43,498 nt of DNA, from NCBI GenBank assembly GCA_028708525.1, contig JAQVYV010000002.1:1-43498 (forward strand), in the 5' to 3' direction. This document shows, piece by piece, positions 18,745 to 28,760 of the stretch. The translations under genes were made by a program, and so were the position numbers. Every line of letters begins with the position of its first letter. The stretch's first letter is position 1. Source of the stretch: Eubacteriales bacterium (lineage in GTDB: Bacteria > Bacillota > Clostridia > Saccharofermentanales > UBA5734). The notes under the pieces were generated by a model. The model did no database searches, had not been told where the DNA came from, and was given only the letters and a program-made list of their open reading frames with translations.

Positions 18745-20997
18745 GTGAAGAAAAGAAACACTATTAACAACAACTCGATCAAGAAGAAAAGCAGAAACAA
18801 GAAAACCGGGTCAAAGCCTTCATCTAAATGGAACGCAGGGATTTGGTTTTCTTCTCTTATTCTTCTTGTTTTCTGCGGTTATATAATTACTAACCTTTTT
18901 AATATGCAAGTGCTTGAATTTGAGGTACATGCTCAGGAAGCGGCTAAATACCATTACAGAAAGATCGTTGAACTCCCGAAGAGAGGGTCGATCTATGATA
19001 GTAACGGTGCAGAACTTGCATTCAGTTCGACTGTTTATACTATTGGTGCTACACCTTCTGATGTAATATCACGTAAGAACAGTAAAATGTTGAAAGAGGA
19101 TATCGCTTCCGGGATAAGTGAAGCACTGGGTATGGATCCGGCTGTGGTTCTTGAGATGATCTCCGATGTTGATAAGACATGGATACGGTTAAAGAAACGT
19201 GCTGAAAAGACAGAAGCCGATGCACTTAAGGAGTTTGTAGCTGAGAATGAAATAGGCGGGATCTCATTTGATGAAGAAGAAAAGAGGGTGTACCCGGAAG
19301 GAAACCTTGCCGGGACAGTTATCGGCTTTACCAGTAATGACGGAAGCGGACAGCTGGGACTTGAACTTCAGTATAATAACGAGCTTACCGGCACTCCGGG
19401 CTATACTTATACGGAAACGGACAACTACGGAAAATCCTCGGCTCTTCCATTTGCCGTGCCGTTGAGTTTAAGAGCATCAGACGGGTATAATGTTGTTACA
19501 ACGATAGACAGCACTATTCAGAAAATCGTTCAGACAGAACTCCTTAACAGCGTTAAATCATACAATGTTACAGAAGGCGGAGTAGCTATCGTTATGGATC
19601 CGTATACCGGAAGCATACTTGCTATGGCAGGTACTACAGAGTTTGATCCGAATGCTCCTACAGCCTGTCCTCCCGGTGAATCACCTGAAGCATGGGATCC
19701 CACATCAGAAGAGAGCGTAAAATATCTTTCATCTAATATTTGGCGGAACAGAGCGATTTCCGATAATTATGAACCCGGATCAACTTTTAAAGCGATCACT
19801 TCAGCGATGGCAATGGAACTGGGAAAATTCAGTGAAAACGAAATAATGAATGATGCTCCTATTAAGGTAGCGGACAGAATAATAAATTGCTACCATAAGG
19901 GCGGACATGGGCTGGAGACTGCAAGACAAGCATTCTGGAATTCGTGTAATCCTATTTTCGTTCAATTGTCGCAGAGAGTAGGGATCAGCAAATTCTATGA
20001 TTTTGTGCGGGCGTTCGGATTTTATGAGCCTACAGGTATTGATCTCCCCGGTGAAGGCTCTGGGATATTTCATGCCGATCCTGCAGAAATCGATATGGCA
20101 TGTCTTGCTTTCGGAGAGCAGTCCACAGTCACACCGATCGCTATGATAAATTCGTACGCTGCCTTTGCGAATGGCGGAACATTAATGAAACCACGTATAG
20201 TAAAATCTCTGACGGATAGCAGCGGAAATATTGTTAAAGAGATACCGCCTGTTGTTGTCAGACAGGTGATTTCTGAACAGACAGCCGTTCGTGTGCGTAA
20301 TCTTCTTGAAGGTGTCGTGACCTACGGGACCGGCAGCAAAGGTTACGTTGCCGGTTTTCATGTAGGTGGTAAGACAAGTACTTCAACCAGAGACGATGAT
20401 AATAATGTTATTTCCTTTCTGTCGATGGCACCGATCTCTCAGCCGAAAATATGTGTTTTAGTGATCCTTTTTGCCCCTGAAGAAGAGTACGCACGCTCAA
20501 GCCTTGTTGCGAAAACATCGGCAGCAATGACAGAACGGATCCTCGAATACCTTGACGTTCCTCGTGATTATTCCGGTGATGATCTGACTTCGCTGAATAA
20601 GCCGGTAAAAGTACCTTCGTTGGTCGGTCTTACACTGGCTCAGGCAGTTCAGCAGCTCGCTGATTCCGGAATCAATACAACAGACCCTTCAGGAGAGATG
20701 AAAAACGATTCTATGATCATTTCCCAGTATCCGATCAAGGACCAAGTACTGCACAAGGGCGGTACGATTTCTGTTTTCGCATCCGATACGCCTGATATTT
20801 CTGATGTAGTGGTTCCCGATATCAGGGGAAAGAACATAAACGAATGTATAAATGCAATGACAGAAAGTGGTATTAATATTATAATTGACGGCGAGTGTCT
20901 TGGCACTGCGGATACACAGGAATTTGAACCGGGTACGACAGTTAAGAAGTGGAGTATAATGAAGGTGACTTTTACTGACGGGGAGACAGCAGATTGA
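18745..20997 (+). CDS. Class B penicillin-binding protein (FtsI/SpoVD-like) with C-terminal PASTA domains
   Basis: KRGSIYDSNGAELA, active site EPGSTFKAIT, SCN motif, two PASTA-like repeats (VKVPSLVGLTLAQAVQQLADSGI; VVVPDIRGKNINECINAM). GTG start. Confidence 0.92.
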   Translation: MKKRNTINNNSIKKKSRNKKTGSKPSSKWNAGIWFSSLILLVFCGYIITNLFNMQVLEFEVHAQEAAKYHYRKIVELPKRGSIYDSNGAELAFSSTVYTIGATPSDVISRKNSKMLKEDIASGISEALGMDPAVVLEMISDVDKTWIRLKKRAEKTEADALKEFVAENEIGGISFDEEEKRVYPEGNLAGTVIGFTSNDGSGQLGLELQYNNELTGTPGYTYTETDNYGKSSALPFAVPLSLRASDGYNVVTTIDSTIQKIVQTELLNSVKSYNVTEGGVAIVMDPYTGSILAMAGTTEFDPNAPTACPPGESPEAWDPTSEESVKYLSSNIWRNRAISDNYEPGSTFKAITSAMAMELGKFSENEIMNDAPIKVADRIINCYHKGGHGLETARQAFWNSCNPIFVQLSQRVGISKFYDFVRAFGFYEPTGIDLPGEGSGIFHADPAEIDMACLAFGEQSTVTPIAMINSYAAFANGGTLMKPRIVKSLTDSSGNIVKEIPPVVVRQVISEQTAVRVRNLLEGVVTYGTGSKGYVAGFHVGGKTSTSTRDDDNNVISFLSMAPISQPKICVLVILFAPEEEYARSSLVAKTSAAMTERILEYLDVPRDYSGDDLTSLNKPVKVPSLVGLTLAQAVQQLADSGINTTDPSGEMKNDSMIISQYPIKDQVLHKGGTISVFASDTPDISDVVVPDIRGKNINECINAMTESGINIIIDGECLGTADTQEFEPGTTVKKWSIMKVTFTDGETAD

Positions 20998-22475
20998 AAC
21001 TTTTAACTGAACTGATTTCGGGCTTGGAGCCGGTTGAGATCAGAGGAAATATGGATATCGGGATATCGGGAGTAGTCTATGATTCAAGGAAGGTTTCTCC
21101 CGGTTCTCTTTTTGTTTGTATAAAGGGTTTCGTAACAGATGGTCATCAGTATATATCTCAAGCGATATCTTACGGTGCCACTGCTGTGTTGCTGGAGGAT
21201 GGAGCACTTCCAAATTCCGTCACGGCGATCCGAGTTCAGGATACAAGAAAGGCTTTGGCCAAGGTAAGTGCTTCATTCTTTGGGGATCCTGCGAATAATT
21301 TATCTATAGTAGGAATTACCGGAACAAAGGGTAAAACAACAACTGCTTTTATGACTGACTCTGTTTTTGCAGCTGCCGGCATAAGAAATACTTTGATAGG
21401 GACTATCCTGACACGAATAGGGGACGAGACTCTCCAGTCATCACGTACTACCCCTGAATCATTCGATCTTCAAGAGATTTTCTTTAAGAGCACAGAACGA
21501 GGGATCAGAAGTTGTGTTATGGAGGTTTCATCCCAGGGGTTAAAGCTTGACAGAGTATACGGGTGTGTGTTTGAAACAGCTGTCTTTACTAATTTGTATG
21601 ATGACCACATCGGACCTGCAGAACATCCGGACATGGAAGATTATCTGATATCTAAATCCAGGATATTTGATAATTGTTTAAATGCTGTTGTAAATATTGA
21701 TGATCCCAGTTCAAGCTTTATGTTAGATAAAATATCATGTCATAACAATGTCAGACTTGTCACTGCAGGAATAAACGCTCAGGCTGATGTGAGAGCATGT
21801 GATATAAGAAAATCTGATCATAACGGACATCTGGGAATATCTTTTCAGCTTTCCAGCCCCTGGTATGATGGTGATGTTTTCGTAGGGATACCGGGAATTT
21901 TCAATGTATATAACGCTTTGTGTGCGATAGCTTGCGCCGGGATAAGAGGTGTAACATTTGAGGCTGTTAAGAACGGATTATCTGAGCTATCCATCAAAGG
22001 GCGTGTGCAGTCACTGCCCACAGGAAGGGATTTCAGGATAATTGTCGACTATGCACACAATGCAGCCAGCCTGGAAAGCCTTCTTACGACACTTAGAGGT
22101 TATACGGATCAACGTCTCATTTGTGTGTTTGGCTGCGGAGGAAACAGGGCCAGATCAAGACGTTACGAGATGGGTAAGGTTTCCGGAAGACTTGCTGATT
22201 TTACTGTGATCACATCGGATAATCCCAGGAAAGAACCTCCTGAAGAAATCATCAGTGATATCGAAAAGGGGATCAGGCAGACAGCCGGTGGATACATCAA
22301 GATAACAGACAGAACTGAAGCAATAAGGTCAGCTATCGGAGGTGCGGGGAAAGGTGATATCATTGTTATCGCAGGTAAAGGGCATGAAACATATCAGGAG
22401 TTCGCGGACAGGACGATACACTATGATGATTATGAAGTAGCATCCGCAATATTGGAGGGTATCACTACTAAATGA
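20994..22475 (+). CDS. murE: UDP-MurNAc-tripeptide synthetase, predicted meso-DAP-adding
   Basis: VVYDSRKVSPGSLFVCIKGFVTDGHQY, GITGTKGKTTTAF, TSDNPRKEPPEEI (DNPR motif). TTG start overlapping the upstream TGA. Confidence 0.95.
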   Translation: MKLLTELISGLEPVEIRGNMDIGISGVVYDSRKVSPGSLFVCIKGFVTDGHQYISQAISYGATAVLLEDGALPNSVTAIRVQDTRKALAKVSASFFGDPANNLSIVGITGTKGKTTTAFMTDSVFAAAGIRNTLIGTILTRIGDETLQSSRTTPESFDLQEIFFKSTERGIRSCVMEVSSQGLKLDRVYGCVFETAVFTNLYDDHIGPAEHPDMEDYLISKSRIFDNCLNAVVNIDDPSSSFMLDKISCHNNVRLVTAGINAQADVRACDIRKSDHNGHLGISFQLSSPWYDGDVFVGIPGIFNVYNALCAIACAGIRGVTFEAVKNGLSELSIKGRVQSLPTGRDFRIIVDYAHNAASLESLLTTLRGYTDQRLICVFGCGGNRARSRRYEMGKVSGRLADFTVITSDNPRKEPPEEIISDIEKGIRQTAGGYIKITDRTEAIRSAIGGAGKGDIIVIAGKGHETYQEFADRTIHYDDYEVASAILEGITTK

Positions 22476-23902
22476 AAGAATATAGCCCTTCAGAAATAGC
22501 TGAAATAACAAATGGAGCTATAGTCAGGCAGGGAACTGATGGCTTGCCTGTACGAAGAGTCGTTACAGATTCAAGGAATATTGCTTCGGGTGATCTTTTT
22601 GTAGCATTGACAGGTGAGAAGTATAACGGACATGACTTTGTAGCGGATGCTATTGCCGGAGGCTGTAAGATGATTTGTGTCAGGGACTCCGGAAAACTTC
22701 CTGAAGGTGATTATACAGTAGTGCTTGTTGATGACACTCTTGATGCTTATCAGAAGATCGCTGCCAGAGCAAGACAAGATTCTACTTATAAGGTTATAGC
22801 AGTAACAGGAAGTGTAGGGAAAACCTCCACAAGAGAGTTCATAGCATCTGCGCTTTCAGAAGGCACCATAGTACATAAGACAAGTCAGAATTTTAATAAC
22901 GAGATAGGATTGCCTAAGACTCTGATCGAAACACCTGACAACGCTGATTTCTGTGTTGTTGAGCTTGCAATGAGGGCTGAAGGACAAATCAGAGAACTTA
23001 CTTTGATCGCTAGACCGGATATTGCTGTTATAACCAATATCGGGCTTGCGCATGTTGGGATACTGGGGAGCAGAGAAGCTATATTCAGAGCTAAAACTGA
23101 GATCGTTGAAGGTCTCAAACCGGGCGGACTTGTTGTGCTTAATTGTGATGACCCCATGCTGAGAAGATATGCAGGGAAGATATCCGGGAAATACAACACC
23201 GCAGTTGTTTACACCGGAGTTATGAAAGATGATCTCAATGCATCAGTTATTGTCAGAGGATATGATATAAGAAGCGGAGCCGATCATACACTTTTCAGTG
23301 CTGAAGTATATTTAAATGGCAGAAGTTTTTCAATGAACGACATCAGGATACCTGCTCCGGGGGCGCACAATGCGTCAAATGCTTTGCTGGGGATAGCTGC
23401 AGCTGTCTGGTCAGGTGCGGATCCTGATGGTATAAGAAAAGGGTTCGGAACATATCTTGCAGTTGGGAACAGACAGCGCATAATAAATCGCAATGGGATC
23501 ACGATCATTGATGATACCTATAATGCAGGTCCTGAATCCATGAAAGCTGCGATCAACTTACTTGTCTCGGGAAATGATAAGAATAGAAAGATCGCAGTTC
23601 TTGGCGGGATGCTGGAGCTGGGTGACCATAGCAGAAAAGCTCATAACGACATTGGAAAGTTCTGCGCTGAGAAAAGTATCGATCTTATTTTCGTTCAGAC
23701 ACCTGAGGGTCAGTGGTATAAAGACGGATTTCTGACTGCGGATCATTCTGCGGAAGCATCTGTTCGATTATTCAGTTGCAGGGATGAGTTGATAAATGAT
23801 CTTGAAAATGAATTATGTTATGGTGATAAGGTTCTGATCAAAGGATCAAGGGGTTTCAAGATGGAAGAAATAACAGCCCGTCTTGTTAATAATAAGGAGT
23901 AG
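22472..23902 (+). CDS. murF: UDP-MurNAc-tripeptide-D-Ala-D-Ala ligase
   Basis: TDSRNIASGDLFVALTGEKYNGHDF, AVTGSVGKTSTREF, IIDDTYNAGPESMKAAI; ATGA overlap with murE. Confidence 0.96.
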   Translation: MKEYSPSEIAEITNGAIVRQGTDGLPVRRVVTDSRNIASGDLFVALTGEKYNGHDFVADAIAGGCKMICVRDSGKLPEGDYTVVLVDDTLDAYQKIAARARQDSTYKVIAVTGSVGKTSTREFIASALSEGTIVHKTSQNFNNEIGLPKTLIETPDNADFCVVELAMRAEGQIRELTLIARPDIAVITNIGLAHVGILGSREAIFRAKTEIVEGLKPGGLVVLNCDDPMLRRYAGKISGKYNTAVVYTGVMKDDLNASVIVRGYDIRSGADHTLFSAEVYLNGRSFSMNDIRIPAPGAHNASNALLGIAAAVWSGADPDGIRKGFGTYLAVGNRQRIINRNGITIIDDTYNAGPESMKAAINLLVSGNDKNRKIAVLGGMLELGDHSRKAHNDIGKFCAEKSIDLIFVQTPEGQWYKDGFLTADHSAEASVRLFSCRDELINDLENELCYGDKVLIKGSRGFKMEEITARLVNNKE

Positions 23903-23910
23903 TTAATGGT

Positions 23911-25038
23911 ATGAATATGATAGTGACACCTTTGGAAATAACATTTGGAAGAATGATCGTTCTCATGGGGCTTCCGCCTTTCGTGTTTTCTTTTATCTTT
24001 TCATTACTGCTTGGATTTGCTCTCATTCCGATTATCAGGCGGTTGTCTCCCGGACAACAGGTCAGAGATGATGGTCCGTCAACTCATCTTACTAAATCAG
24101 GGACACCAACATTCGGAGGCCTGATCTTTATTATTCCGGTTTTGGTTTTCGGTATATTTGCTCCGATCGCTAAGGTACCGGCCTTTCTTCAATCGTCCGA
24201 TGCTTCAGGAGCCGGATCGATCAGGGACCTGAGTTTCCCTTTTCTGAGTGTCGAAGGAGGATCATTGTCTCCTTTGACTGCTATGGTTTTGCTTATGCTG
24301 TTTTCCGGTCTGGTGGGATTTATAGATGATTATATCAAGGTAAGGATCAACAAGAACGGGCTTAGTGCTTCGGCTAAATCGATCCTGCTTCTAATAGGGA
24401 TAATATTTTTTACTGCATATTATCTTTATTTTTCCGGTATGAAACCGTATTTTCTTATACCGTTCACCGATCTTTCACTTGGTGGGGTACCTATTGAACC
24501 CGAAGGATTCGGAAAACTGATCTATGGTGCGGTCATCGTAGCAGTACTCTATTTCACCGGAAATTCAGTAAATATAACCGATGGTGTTGACGGGCTTGCT
24601 TCGTCAGTAACAACGATCTCAGCTGTTTTCATCGGGATGATAGGGTCTTCGCTCAATTCGCAGATGTCCAGAGTCTCTTCTTTTTTCGTTTTCGCTATAG
24701 CAGGAGGATGTGCAGCATTCTTTATGTTCAACAAGCATCCGGCCAGGATATTCATGGGTGACACAGGGTCTCAGGCACTGGGGGCTGCGATCGGAGCATC
24801 GGCTGTTCTGATGGGAACCTTCTGGATCCTTATTCCCGTAGGTATAATTTATGTAGCTGAATCTCTTTCTGTTGTGATCCAGGTAGCACATTATAAGAGA
24901 ACTAAGGAAAGAGTATTCAGGATGGCTCCTCTCCATCATCATTTTGAACTTGGTGGCTGGAGTGAATGGAAGGTCACGGCGATATTTTCTATTATAGGGA
25001 TCATTGGGGGAGTTCTCGGGCTTTTAATGGTTCTGTAG
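23911..25038 (+). CDS. mraY: Phospho-MurNAc-pentapeptide transferase
   Basis: GQQVRDDGPSTHLTKSGTPTFGGLIF, GFIDDYIKV, NSVNITDGVDGLA, IFMGDTGSQALG, MAPLHHHFELGGW. Confidence 0.98.
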   Translation: MNMIVTPLEITFGRMIVLMGLPPFVFSFIFSLLLGFALIPIIRRLSPGQQVRDDGPSTHLTKSGTPTFGGLIFIIPVLVFGIFAPIAKVPAFLQSSDASGAGSIRDLSFPFLSVEGGSLSPLTAMVLLMLFSGLVGFIDDYIKVRINKNGLSASAKSILLLIGIIFFTAYYLYFSGMKPYFLIPFTDLSLGGVPIEPEGFGKLIYGAVIVAVLYFTGNSVNITDGVDGLASSVTTISAVFIGMIGSSLNSQMSRVSSFFVFAIAGGCAAFFMFNKHPARIFMGDTGSQALGAAIGASAVLMGTFWILIPVGIIYVAESLSVVIQVAHYKRTKERVFRMAPLHHHFELGGWSEWKVTAIFSIIGIIGGVLGLLMVL

Positions 25039-25050
25039 GATGAGTGTATT

Positions 25051-26334
25051 ATGAAGAGTTCCGGTCTTAACCACAATCAGTCACAAGCGAAAGAAGAACG
25101 TTTTCCTGTTCGCAGACACATGGATTTCGGTCTTTTTATAGTTGTGTTTCTGATGATATGTTTCGGACTTGTAATGCTTTTCAGTGCAAGCATGACAGAA
25201 GGGTTTGCTTCAGAAAATGATCCTGCTCATTTCGTCTCTAAACAGCTTATCTTTATTGCAGGTGGATTCTTCGCAGCGATGATTATTGCGAATTTTATTA
25301 AGATACGGTTTTTCGATAAAATTTGGATGGTCATTTTGCTTTATGGTGCTACTGTCTTTCTTCTGGTCGCTGTTTTTTTCCCTGCAAATCCCATTCTTAG
25401 AGGGGTCAATCTTGGCGGAGCGACAAGATGGGTAAGTCTGATGGGATTTCGCTTTCAACCCACAGAAGTAGCGAAGTTCTCCCTGGTCTTTTGTTTTGCC
25501 GGATATGTTTCGTGGGTCGAAAGAAAGCGTGACGAGGGATCGTTCAAACGTAAGACAGCTTTCGGACAGGCTTTTTTCAACGGATTCATCGACATTGCTC
25601 TTCCCGGTTCCGCAATTCTGATATGGCTTGCGCTTATAGCACTTGAGCCGCATATATCGTGTATAGTCATTATGTCGATCATGATATTTTTTCTTTTTAT
25701 TTCGGCCAAAATCAAGCCTATGTCGTGGCTAACCGGAGCTCTGATCATGATTCTGATAATTGCTCTTGTTGTGGCTGTGTTTATCGCCGTGAGACCGTTA
25801 CTTCCGGAAAAGCTTCAGAATTATGTCGACTATGAATATGTGAAAACAAGACTGGACATTTTCAGTGACATAGATTCTGTCGATAAGGATACTTCTTTTC
25901 AGACAAGACAATCGATTAATGCTATAGGGTCAGGCGGGATATTCGGTGTCGGTTTCGGGAGCAGTGTACAGAAATGGGGATATCTGCCTATGCAGTACAA
26001 CGATTATGTCTTTTCGATAATAGCTGAAGAACTTGGTCTTGTCGGAGCGCTAAGCGTACTGCTGTTATTCTCTCTTTATCTTATACTTGGCGTAAGGATA
26101 GCAAACAGAGCTGATAGTATCTATAGCATGCTTATTGCCTTTGGATATGCTGTTTTCATACCTGTTCAGGCATTTCTTAATATCGGAGTAGCAACGAATG
26201 TTGTGCCGCCGACAGGGATCACACTTCCGTTCTTCAGTTATGGTGGAACATCCTCAATGATTTTCGTGATATGTGTTGGGTTCCTTCTGTGCGTATCAAG
26301 ATCCGGTACAACTTCCAGGCGAAGGAGGATATGA
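25051..26334 (+). CDS. ftsW: FtsW/SpoVE-type SEDS glycosyltransferase
   Basis: GGATRWVSLMGFRFQPTEVAKF, EPHISCIVIMSIM, AEELGLVGAL, PTGITLPFFSYGGTSSM. Confidence 0.95.
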   Translation: MKSSGLNHNQSQAKEERFPVRRHMDFGLFIVVFLMICFGLVMLFSASMTEGFASENDPAHFVSKQLIFIAGGFFAAMIIANFIKIRFFDKIWMVILLYGATVFLLVAVFFPANPILRGVNLGGATRWVSLMGFRFQPTEVAKFSLVFCFAGYVSWVERKRDEGSFKRKTAFGQAFFNGFIDIALPGSAILIWLALIALEPHISCIVIMSIMIFFLFISAKIKPMSWLTGALIMILIIALVVAVFIAVRPLLPEKLQNYVDYEYVKTRLDIFSDIDSVDKDTSFQTRQSINAIGSGGIFGVGFGSSVQKWGYLPMQYNDYVFSIIAEELGLVGALSVLLLFSLYLILGVRIANRADSIYSMLIAFGYAVFIPVQAFLNIGVATNVVPPTGITLPFFSYGGTSSMIFVICVGFLLCVSRSGTTSRRRRI

Positions 26335-27446
26335 GTATGCCGAATTATCTTATAGCCGCGGGTGGGACCGGGGGACACATATACCCCGGGATCGCTATAG
26401 CGGACAAAATAAGAGAAAATGAAAAGGAATCGAATATCCTCTTCTGCGGAACGGCTTTCGGAATGGAGAGCAAGCTTGTTCCTGCTGCAGGGTATGAACT
26501 GCTTGCTATAGATGCAAAGGGCTTTGCTATTAAGTCGCCTGTGAAGATCGTAAAGGCTCTTATTGCTTTTTTTAAAGGGAAAAAGCAAGCTGCCAGGATA
26601 ATCAGAGACAGAAAAATCGATCTGGTGATAGGAACCGGCGGGTATGTATGCGGGCCGGTTTTGGCTGCAGCAAGGACATGCGGCGTCAGGACGCTTATAC
26701 ATGAACAGAACTCTTTCCCCGGTAAGGCTAACAGGTTTTTCGCTGCAGGAGCAAATTGTGTCTGCATTAGTTTTGCAGCTTCTGATAAGTATTTCAGCAG
26801 GAATGCAAAGCTTGTGGTTACAGGTAATCCTGTTCGCAGTGTATTCAGAGGAATGACAAGAGAGCAGGCACGAGAACTTCTGAAAATCGATCGTGATGAT
26901 GTTCTGTTATTTGTAACAGGCGGAAGTCTGGGATCGAGATCTATAAATAACACTATGACCGGGATGATCAAGTCATATTTTTCTTTAGGATACCGGGTGA
27001 TAATGTCAAGCGGACCTGCTGACTATACAATGCTCAAGAAGAATAACAGCAATATACCCGTGGGTATATTTGACATAAGAGAGTATATTCCCGATCAGCA
27101 TTTATATCTTGCGGCAGCTGATCTTATAGTTTGCAGAGCAGGCGCTATTACCTGCAGCGAGATCGCCGTTCTGGGAAAACCTTCGGTCATGATACCATAC
27201 CCATATGCTGCTGGAGATCATCAGCGAATGAATGCAATGGTTTTCCAAAGAGCAGGTGCTTCTGTTATGATAAGCGATAAAGATCTGACACCTGAAGTGT
27301 TGTATGAAACGATCAGATCGATCATTTTTGACAAATCAAAACTTAAAGAAATGGGTGAGGCTGCTCTGACTCTGGCTTTTCCTGATGCTGCCGATCATAT
27401 TTATAGCTGTGTAAGAGTATTAGTCTCAAAGAAAGAAGACAGATAA
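26331..27446 (+). CDS. murG: MurG N-acetylglucosaminyltransferase
   Basis: YLIAAGGTGGHIYPGIAIAD, HEQNSFPGKANR, FVTGGSLGSRSIN, DLIVCRAGAITCSEIAVLGKPSVMIPYPYAAGDHQ. RBS GGAGG and ATGA overlap favour 26331 over track start 26271. Confidence 0.96.
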   Translation: MSMPNYLIAAGGTGGHIYPGIAIADKIRENEKESNILFCGTAFGMESKLVPAAGYELLAIDAKGFAIKSPVKIVKALIAFFKGKKQAARIIRDRKIDLVIGTGGYVCGPVLAAARTCGVRTLIHEQNSFPGKANRFFAAGANCVCISFAASDKYFSRNAKLVVTGNPVRSVFRGMTREQARELLKIDRDDVLLFVTGGSLGSRSINNTMTGMIKSYFSLGYRVIMSSGPADYTMLKKNNSNIPVGIFDIREYIPDQHLYLAAADLIVCRAGAITCSEIAVLGKPSVMIPYPYAAGDHQRMNAMVFQRAGASVMISDKDLTPEVLYETIRSIIFDKSKLKEMGEAALTLAFPDAADHIYSCVRVLVSKKEDR

Positions 27447-28265
27447 ATGTCCCGTAGGCGGAGAAAAAGTATTAGAACTTCCCGTAAGGGAATTGTTGTT
27501 ATATTTGCTTTGCTTGTTGTCGGCGGATTGCTTGTAGGTTTGCTGCCGCAATTTTATATCGTTCAGATTAGAGTGTCAGGACAACGAGTTATTACTAATT
27601 ATGAAGTCATAAAATGTGCCGGAATAACAAAAGGTGTTCACATTTTTAATGGAGTAGGAGGAACTGTAAGTGAGATATTTTCTCTGCGGCATCCTGATAA
27701 AGAACGCATGATCATACAGTCACTGCCATATGTTAAATCTGTGACAGTTCGCTCGGAATTCCCTTCTGTTTTGTCTGTTTCTCTTGAAGAAAGAATAGAA
27801 GTAGCGTATATTTCTATACAAGACGGGTATTTGATAATCGATGCTGATGGTGTTGCTCTTGAAGTACTGGGTAGATCTGAGGTTCCGGATGTTCCGGTAA
27901 TTGAGGGGTTGATCGTGAGAAATATCGATCTGGGTTCGGTCGCTTCGGTCGACAAGCAGGATTACCTCAATCAGACAGCAGTGATATTAAATTCTGTTTT
28001 TAAAGCTGACCTGGATGCAAGAAGTGATATCGAGCTTCTTAGTGCCATAGCTTCTATCCGGCCTGTAGGTAGTGGGATCGCTTATGTTAGAATTAATCTG
28101 CCTGACCGGGCCGGTATACTGAATGTAAAGGTTAAAGCACATGATGGTATCGGTGAGGATATGGCTTGGCTGAGATTTGCACTGGATCAGCACAAATTGG
28201 ATGGACTCGGAGAAGGTGTTCTTGACCTTTCTACGAGCCAGAGGGTATTTGTGCCTGAACAATGA
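27447..28265 (+). CDS. ftsQ: FtsQ/DivIB-type division protein
   Basis: One TM and POTRA-like domain (YIVQIRVSGQRVITNYEVIKCAGI); position in cluster. Confidence 0.85.
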   Translation: MSRRRRKSIRTSRKGIVVIFALLVVGGLLVGLLPQFYIVQIRVSGQRVITNYEVIKCAGITKGVHIFNGVGGTVSEIFSLRHPDKERMIIQSLPYVKSVTVRSEFPSVLSVSLEERIEVAYISIQDGYLIIDADGVALEVLGRSEVPDVPVIEGLIVRNIDLGSVASVDKQDYLNQTAVILNSVFKADLDARSDIELLSAIASIRPVGSGIAYVRINLPDRAGILNVKVKAHDGIGEDMAWLRFALDQHKLDGLGEGVLDLSTSQRVFVPEQ

Positions 28266-28292
28266 TGATCAAATAGGATCGCGGAGGTGTTT

Positions 28293-28637
28293 ATGCTTGC
28301 ATTATTAGGACTGATAATCGGACTTGTTGTGGGACTTTTCCTTAATATCGATATCCCGCAAGCCTATTCTACATATGTAGGAGTAGGAATCTTGGCGTGT
28401 TTTGATTCAATTGTCGGTGCTTTATCAGCCAAAATGCAAGATAAATTCAATATGAAATTGTTCATATCCGGACTTCTCGGTAATTCTGTTATTGCAATAG
28501 CCCTTGCTGCTTTGGGCGATCAACTTGGGATCCAGCTGTATCTGGCGGCAGTATTTGCTTTCGGAAACAGGATCTTTATTAATTTTTCAACGATCAGGAG
28601 ATCGTGGCTGAGTAAACTGAGTGATAAGAAGGAGTAA
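28293..28637 (+). CDS. sbp: Small basic protein, DUF1290 family
   Basis: LGLIIGLVVGLFLNIDIPQAYSTYVGVGILACFDSIVGALSAKMQDKFN; adjacent to ftsZ. ATG 28293 after GGAGG 28283-28287. Confidence 0.9.
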   Translation: MLALLGLIIGLVVGLFLNIDIPQAYSTYVGVGILACFDSIVGALSAKMQDKFNMKLFISGLLGNSVIAIALAALGDQLGIQLYLAAVFAFGNRIFINFSTIRRSWLSKLSDKKE

Positions 28638-28675
28638 GATAATTACAATATATTGATTATTGCCTCAAGTCTGAC

Positions 28676-28715
28676 ACAATAGATTGTTGTGGATAAATGT
28701 TATTTGGTGTAAAAT
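28676..28715 (+). promoter_or_regulatory. Candidate ftsZ promoter (TTGTGG-N17-TAAAAT) with palindrome ACAAT-AG-ATTGT abutting the -35
   Basis: Palindrome 28676-28687; TTGTGG 28687-28692; TAAAAT 28710-28715. Confidence 0.45.
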
Positions 28716-28760
28716 TATAATAATATAAAAAACTAATAATCCTTTCAGGAGGGCGATAAA

